The notes below the pieces were generated by a model that was not told the DNA's origin, made no database searches, and worked only from the letters and a program-made list of their open reading frames with translations. From Candidimonas humi (GTDB lineage: Bacteria; Pseudomonadota; Gammaproteobacteria; Burkholderiales; Burkholderiaceae_B), in contig NZ_JAHTBN010000001.1 in assembly GCF_019166065.1 (NCBI RefSeq), positions 733,858 through 797,857 of the forward strand: a DNA stretch of 64,000 nt, written 5' to 3'. A program made the translations under genes and the position numbers. Below, piece after piece: positions 60,738 through 64,000 of this stretch (position 1 is the first letter of the stretch; each line of letters opens with the position of its first letter).

Positions 60738-62255
60738 ATGATTACCCGCCGCCCTTATGCCGTCGCCGCCGTCTATCTCGGAACTTTCATGGCTTCGCTC
60801 GCCATCAGCATCGTGAGCGTTGCGCTCCCCGCCATCCAGGCGGACCTGGGAATCAGCCTGTCCGGCCTGCAGTGGGTGGTCGGCGCCTATACACTGTGCC
60901 TGTCGGCATTCATGCTGTCGGCCGGGCCGCTGGCGGATCGCTACGGCCGCAAGCGGACCTGGCTCGGCGGCGTCGCGGTGTTCACCTTTGGCTCGATCAT
61001 TTGCTCGCTGGCACCATCACTGGCCATGCTGATTGCCGGAGGCGCCATGCAAGGAGTCGGCGGCGCGCTGGTAATTCCCGGTGCGCTGTCAATTCTCACG
61101 CAGGCCTTTCCGGATCCGGTCCAGCGTGCGCATGTCATTGGCGGCTGGTCGTCTTTCAGCGCAATCTCGCTGATCCTCGGACCGATGCTGGGCGGCGTGC
61201 TGGTGGATCATGTCGGCTGGCCCAGCATCTTCCTGGTCAACCTGCCGATCGGCGCCCTGACGATAGGCCTGGGGCTCTGGAGCGTACAGGAAAGTGCGAA
61301 CCCCGATCACGCTGCGCTCGATCCCTCCGGCCAGGCGCTGTCCGTCATTTTCCTGGGCGTCCTGACCTATGCCCTGATCAGCGCCGGCCACGAGGGCTGG
61401 GATGCTGGGCCGACGCTCGCGGCCCTGCTCGCCGCCGTGGTGGCGTTCGTCTTGTTCATAGCCGTGGAGTTGCGCTCGAGCCGCCCGGTGCTGCCGGTCG
61501 ACTTGTTCCGGCGCGGCGATTTCGCCTGCACCAACTTCGCCTCCTTCGTGCTTGGGTTTTCAGGCTACAGCAGCCTGTTCCTGTTTTCCCTGTTCCTGCA
61601 GCAGGCGCAAGGCTGGTCTGCGACGCAAACCGGCTGGCGCATGGCGCCCGTATTCCTGGCGATGGGGATCGTTTCTCCGTTTTTCGGCAGGCTCTCCAAG
61701 CGCTATGGCACAGGCCGCCTGATGATCGTCGGCTACATCTTGCTCGGCCTTTCGATGCTGGCCATGGCCGCGTTTACATCCGTCACGCCCTACAGCATCA
61801 TCGCGCTTTGCTTTGCGTTGCTGGGAATTTCCCTCGGCCTGACAGTCCCGGCGACGGGAGCCGCAGCGATGGCCAGCGCCCCGCGCGAGCGTACGGGCGC
61901 CGCATCGGCAACGATGAATGCGCTGCGGCAAGGCGGCATGACCATAGGCATCGCGCTGCTCGGAACCTTCATGAGCGTGCGGGCCGTCGCATCGCTGGGC
62001 GGCGTGTTATCGAGCATGGGGCTGCCCGGGGCCGCCGCACTCGCCGGCACCGCAGTTCATCGTCACGAAAGGCCCGCGACGCTGCATATCGCGCCTGACC
62101 TGTTCAAGAGACTCCTTGAAGACGCCTATGCACACGGCTTCGGCATTGCGGCCGCATCCGCCGGCATCCTGGGGCTGGTTGCGGCGACAGCGCTTGTCGT
62201 TACCGCCCATCGGGCCGCGCGTGCGGATCAACCTGCAACCATAGGACTCGAGTAG
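60738..62255 (+). CDS. MFS transporter, DHA2 (QacA/EmrB-like) family
   Basis: Fourteen-helix proton-driven exporter of 505 residues. DHA2 landmarks are FMASLAISIVSVALPAIQAD, the GPLADRYGRKRTWLGG motif-A loop, and the motif-C segment GPMLGGVLVDHVGWPSIF. A GTGRLMIVGYI loop and the PATGAAAMASAPRERTGAAS segment mark the second half. ATG 60738 is preceded by GGAAGC. It is divergent from the TetR gene that probably represses it, and it lies between two siderophore systems. Typical substrates are cationic drugs or antiseptics; siderophore export is a context-based alternative. Confidence 0.9.
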   Translation: MITRRPYAVAAVYLGTFMASLAISIVSVALPAIQADLGISLSGLQWVVGAYTLCLSAFMLSAGPLADRYGRKRTWLGGVAVFTFGSIICSLAPSLAMLIAGGAMQGVGGALVIPGALSILTQAFPDPVQRAHVIGGWSSFSAISLILGPMLGGVLVDHVGWPSIFLVNLPIGALTIGLGLWSVQESANPDHAALDPSGQALSVIFLGVLTYALISAGHEGWDAGPTLAALLAAVVAFVLFIAVELRSSRPVLPVDLFRRGDFACTNFASFVLGFSGYSSLFLFSLFLQQAQGWSATQTGWRMAPVFLAMGIVSPFFGRLSKRYGTGRLMIVGYILLGLSMLAMAAFTSVTPYSIIALCFALLGISLGLTVPATGAAAMASAPRERTGAASATMNALRQGGMTIGIALLGTFMSVRAVASLGGVLSSMGLPGAAALAGTAVHRHERPATLHIAPDLFKRLLEDAYAHGFGIAAASAGILGLVAATALVVTAHRAARADQPATIGLE

Positions 62256-62301
62256 GGTTAGGCGGGAAACAACATCGCCACCATCAAGAACGTGCCCTCG
62301 G

Positions 62302-63477
62302 CTATGTGTCCGCACCGCGGGGTATTGGGCGCGCCGTCGCGAATCGCTCGACACGATCGGCAAACGTCCTGCGCCGTGCAAACCACAGATACAGGCCGCT
62401 GCACAGCACCACGATGGTGATGAGATCGAGCAACGCCCAGATGATCTTCAGCGGCAGGCCGCCATAGTCGCCGAAGTGCAGCGGGCGAGAGACCTCCAGT
62501 ACCCGCAAGTACCAGGGCATTTTCACGACCGCCGTCAGCGACCCGTTGCGGGCATCCACCAGCACCGGGGTGAAAAGCCGCGAAGTCAATGTGCTGCTGC
62601 CGTGGCCCCAAAGCAAGTAATGATAGGGGCTGCCGCCCTCGGCGCCGGGATAGGTGATACCGGTGAACGTCGTGCTCGGCGCCGCGCGCCGAGCCGTGTC
62701 GTAGGCGGCCTGAACCGAGCTCAATCCGGCCTGGGGCGGCATGGGCTCGTTTCGATAGGACTGCAGCAGGGCCTTGACATCGGTGTGCTGCCAGACCGCG
62801 AACAAGGGCGTGGACAGTTCGTTCATCAGGCCCGTGGCCCCTACCACGAAGGCCCAGGCCAGCGTCACGGCACCCAGGAGGTTATGCAGGTCCAACCATT
62901 TCAGGCGCCGGCTGCGGCCCGAACGCACCGTGCCGAAATCGAGCTTTCTCATGAAGGGACCGTACAGCACTACGCCGGACACGATTGCGGCGACGAACAG
63001 CGCCGCCATCGCCCCCAGGAATAGCTCGCCGGCCAAGCCGGCGAACAGGTCCATATGCAAGCGCAGCATCCAATCCATGAAGCCCAGAGGCCGCTGGCCG
63101 ATCGGCTTGGATTGCTCCAGCACCTGGGCCGTGCGCACGTCGAAGCGTATGAAGTGCCCGGACTTCGGATCGCGCTTGGCCGCTTCGAACGACGGCGCCA
63201 TCCAGACGTATGCCTGCGGCTCGTCGTCGTCCACGAAGATCGAGGTCACGACTTCCTGTGGATACAAGGCGCGGGCGGACGAGGCCAGCTCGTCGAGGCT
63301 GGCGTTCGGCGTACCCTCAGGCAGTTGCACATAGGTGTGGGGTTCCAGCCAGTCGTGGATTTGCTCGGAAAAAACCAAAGGCAGGCCGGTGACGCAAATC
63401 ACCAGCAAAAAGACGGTGCAGATCAAACTAGACCATTTATGCGTAAGCGCCCAGCCCCTATGTATTGAGGGAGACAT
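62302..63477 (-). CDS. PepSY-TM protein, siderophore-reductase-like
   Basis: Inner-membrane PepSY-associated protein of 391 residues, similar to PiuB/FoxB-type proteins that help release iron from siderophores. It has four helices: about 12-33 (KWSSLICTVFLLVICVTGLP), 153-175, 203-220 and 352-371. A large periplasmic part carries PepSY-like repeats (YVWMAPSFEAAKRDPKSG, FIRFDVRTAQVL). Conserved His residues appear near the helices (RLHMDLFAG, LDLHNLLGA, RPLHFGDYGG). ATG 63477 is 20 bases after the TonB-receptor fragment's stop, so the two formed an operon. The gene itself looks intact. Confidence 0.86.
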   Translation of the reverse strand: MSPSIHRGWALTHKWSSLICTVFLLVICVTGLPLVFSEQIHDWLEPHTYVQLPEGTPNASLDELASSARALYPQEVVTSIFVDDDEPQAYVWMAPSFEAAKRDPKSGHFIRFDVRTAQVLEQSKPIGQRPLGFMDWMLRLHMDLFAGLAGELFLGAMAALFVAAIVSGVVLYGPFMRKLDFGTVRSGRSRRLKWLDLHNLLGAVTLAWAFVVGATGLMNELSTPLFAVWQHTDVKALLQSYRNEPMPPQAGLSSVQAAYDTARRAAPSTTFTGITYPGAEGGSPYHYLLWGHGSSTLTSRLFTPVLVDARNGSLTAVVKMPWYLRVLEVSRPLHFGDYGGLPLKIIWALLDLITIVVLCSGLYLWFARRRTFADRVERFATARPIPRGADT

Positions 63478-63497
63478 ACTCGTGTCCGACAAACCAA

Positions 63498-63891
63498 TTA
63501 AAAATCTATCGTAGCCGAAAGCATGAAGGTGCGCGGAGCGCCGAGCGTAATCGTGCCCGGGGAGTTGACGCCCTCCCAATAGTTCTTGTCGAACAGATTG
63601 TGGATACCGGCGCGGAAAACGACCGGGGTCGCGCTGACCTTCGTGGCGTAGCGCGCACCGATGTCCACGCGGGTCCAATTCGGTATCTTGAGCTTGTTGG
63701 CGTTGTCGACGTACTGCGAACTGGTGTTGATGACACGGCCCGAAAGCGTCAAGCCGGCTACGCCGGGCATATCCCACTCGACACCCAGGTTGGTCGCCCA
63801 AGGCGCGGCCCCCGGCGCCGCATTCCCATCGTAGGCTCCGCCCTGCGTCCTGGTGAGGCCGATGAATGCAGTTTGGCTCTTCCTCATGAAC
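63498..63891 (-). pseudogene. C-terminal stump of a TonB-dependent siderophore receptor
   Basis: About 130 residues of a receptor barrel, including AYDGNAAPGAAPWATNLG, SGRVINTSSQYVDNANK, VDIGARYATKV, GIHNLFDKNYWEGV and the terminal FMLSATIDF. They match the last strands of ferrichrome/pyoverdine-type receptors. Homology stops near 63885, where the sequence turns AT-rich and enters an inverted repeat; no receptor-like residues can be read from there to the window's end. A whole receptor would need about 600 more residues. It is either interrupted by a mobile element or truncated. It is oriented with and just upstream of the PepSY gene. Confidence 0.82.
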
Positions 63892-63963
63892 GGGGGACAA
63901 GCGGTATTCATTAAACTTGTTTTTGCGAAGAACGAGCTTAATGGAGCGAATACCGATGTCCCC
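63892..63963. mobile_element. Imperfect inverted repeat, probable mobile-element end
   Basis: 72-bp AT-rich structure. The left arm (63892-63922) begins GGGGGACAAGCGGTATTCAT; the right arm (63931-63963) ends GAATACCGATGTCCCC. They pair with a 4-base insertion and one small indel. It abuts the point where the receptor homology ends. The element itself, if present, extends beyond 64000. The IS family was not identified. Confidence 0.5.
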
Positions 63964-64000
63964 AGTAGATTCTATCTTAGGAATCCGAGATGTATTCATA

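Noticed and set aside
1..64000. CRISPR array, tRNA or rRNA genes
   Set aside because: No regularly spaced repeats and no tRNA or rRNA signature were seen.

Overview
The window is GC-rich, gene-dense bacterial DNA. The content points to a beta-proteobacterium of the Alcaligenaceae (Bordetella / Achromobacter / Pusillimonas type). The clues are ubiG followed directly by gph, two periplasmic receptors of the Bug/TctC type that is expanded in this family, IclR- and LysR-regulated catabolic clusters, and an efeUOB iron operon. That placement is an inference from gene content; no tRNA, rRNA or CRISPR array was seen.

Layout, left to right. 1-2112: housekeeping genes ubiG (5' end outside the window), gph and a hisN-like phosphatase. 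2195-6208: glutamine-synthetase-like enzyme, aldehyde dehydrogenase and Fe-alcohol dehydrogenase, a set matching a gamma-glutamylated amino-alcohol or amine pathway. 6455-12642: two large exported proteins (WG-repeat/LprI-like and TPR-like), then a convergent ankyrin membrane protein. 12766-13713: drug/metabolite exporter. 13867-18531: IclR regulator with visible operators, Bug receptor, FAH-family hydrolase, VOC enzyme and LysR regulator. 18556-27827: two divergent catabolic operons, each with its own orphan binding protein and its own beta-hydroxyacid-dehydrogenase-like enzyme. 27883-37181: DUF488, DUF2945, a 953-residue molybdopterin oxidoreductase, M20 amidohydrolase, DUF421, LysR, Zn-alcohol dehydrogenase, DUF1810 and a GGCT-like protein.

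The right half is dominated by metals. 37278-41440 is efeUOB behind a Fur-like box, with an EfeU about twice the usual size. 41703-46051 encodes a PepSY membrane protein with a Met/His-rich insert, a TonB receptor and a DUF2946 protein, which may serve copper or iron. 46308-47705 is an MFS exporter. 47761-51794 is a fused E1 / E2 oxo-acid dehydrogenase pair with a divergent Lrp regulator. 52176-59857 is a FecI-FecR-TonB siderophore receptor system followed by a MacA/MacB (PvdRT-like) exporter; its macB stop codon abuts a relic of a PepSY gene. 59972-62255 is a TetR/MFS pair with two matching operators. 62302-64000 is a PepSY reductase-like protein and the C-terminal stump of another TonB receptor, cut off by an inverted-repeat sequence that looks like a mobile-element end.

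The strongest leads for something new are the gamma-glutamyl operon, the exported WG/TPR pair, the molybdoenzyme lacking the usual fourth cluster cysteine, the enlarged EfeU, the Met-rich PepSY/DUF2946 locus, and the rearrangement scars at 52.2 and 63.9 kb.
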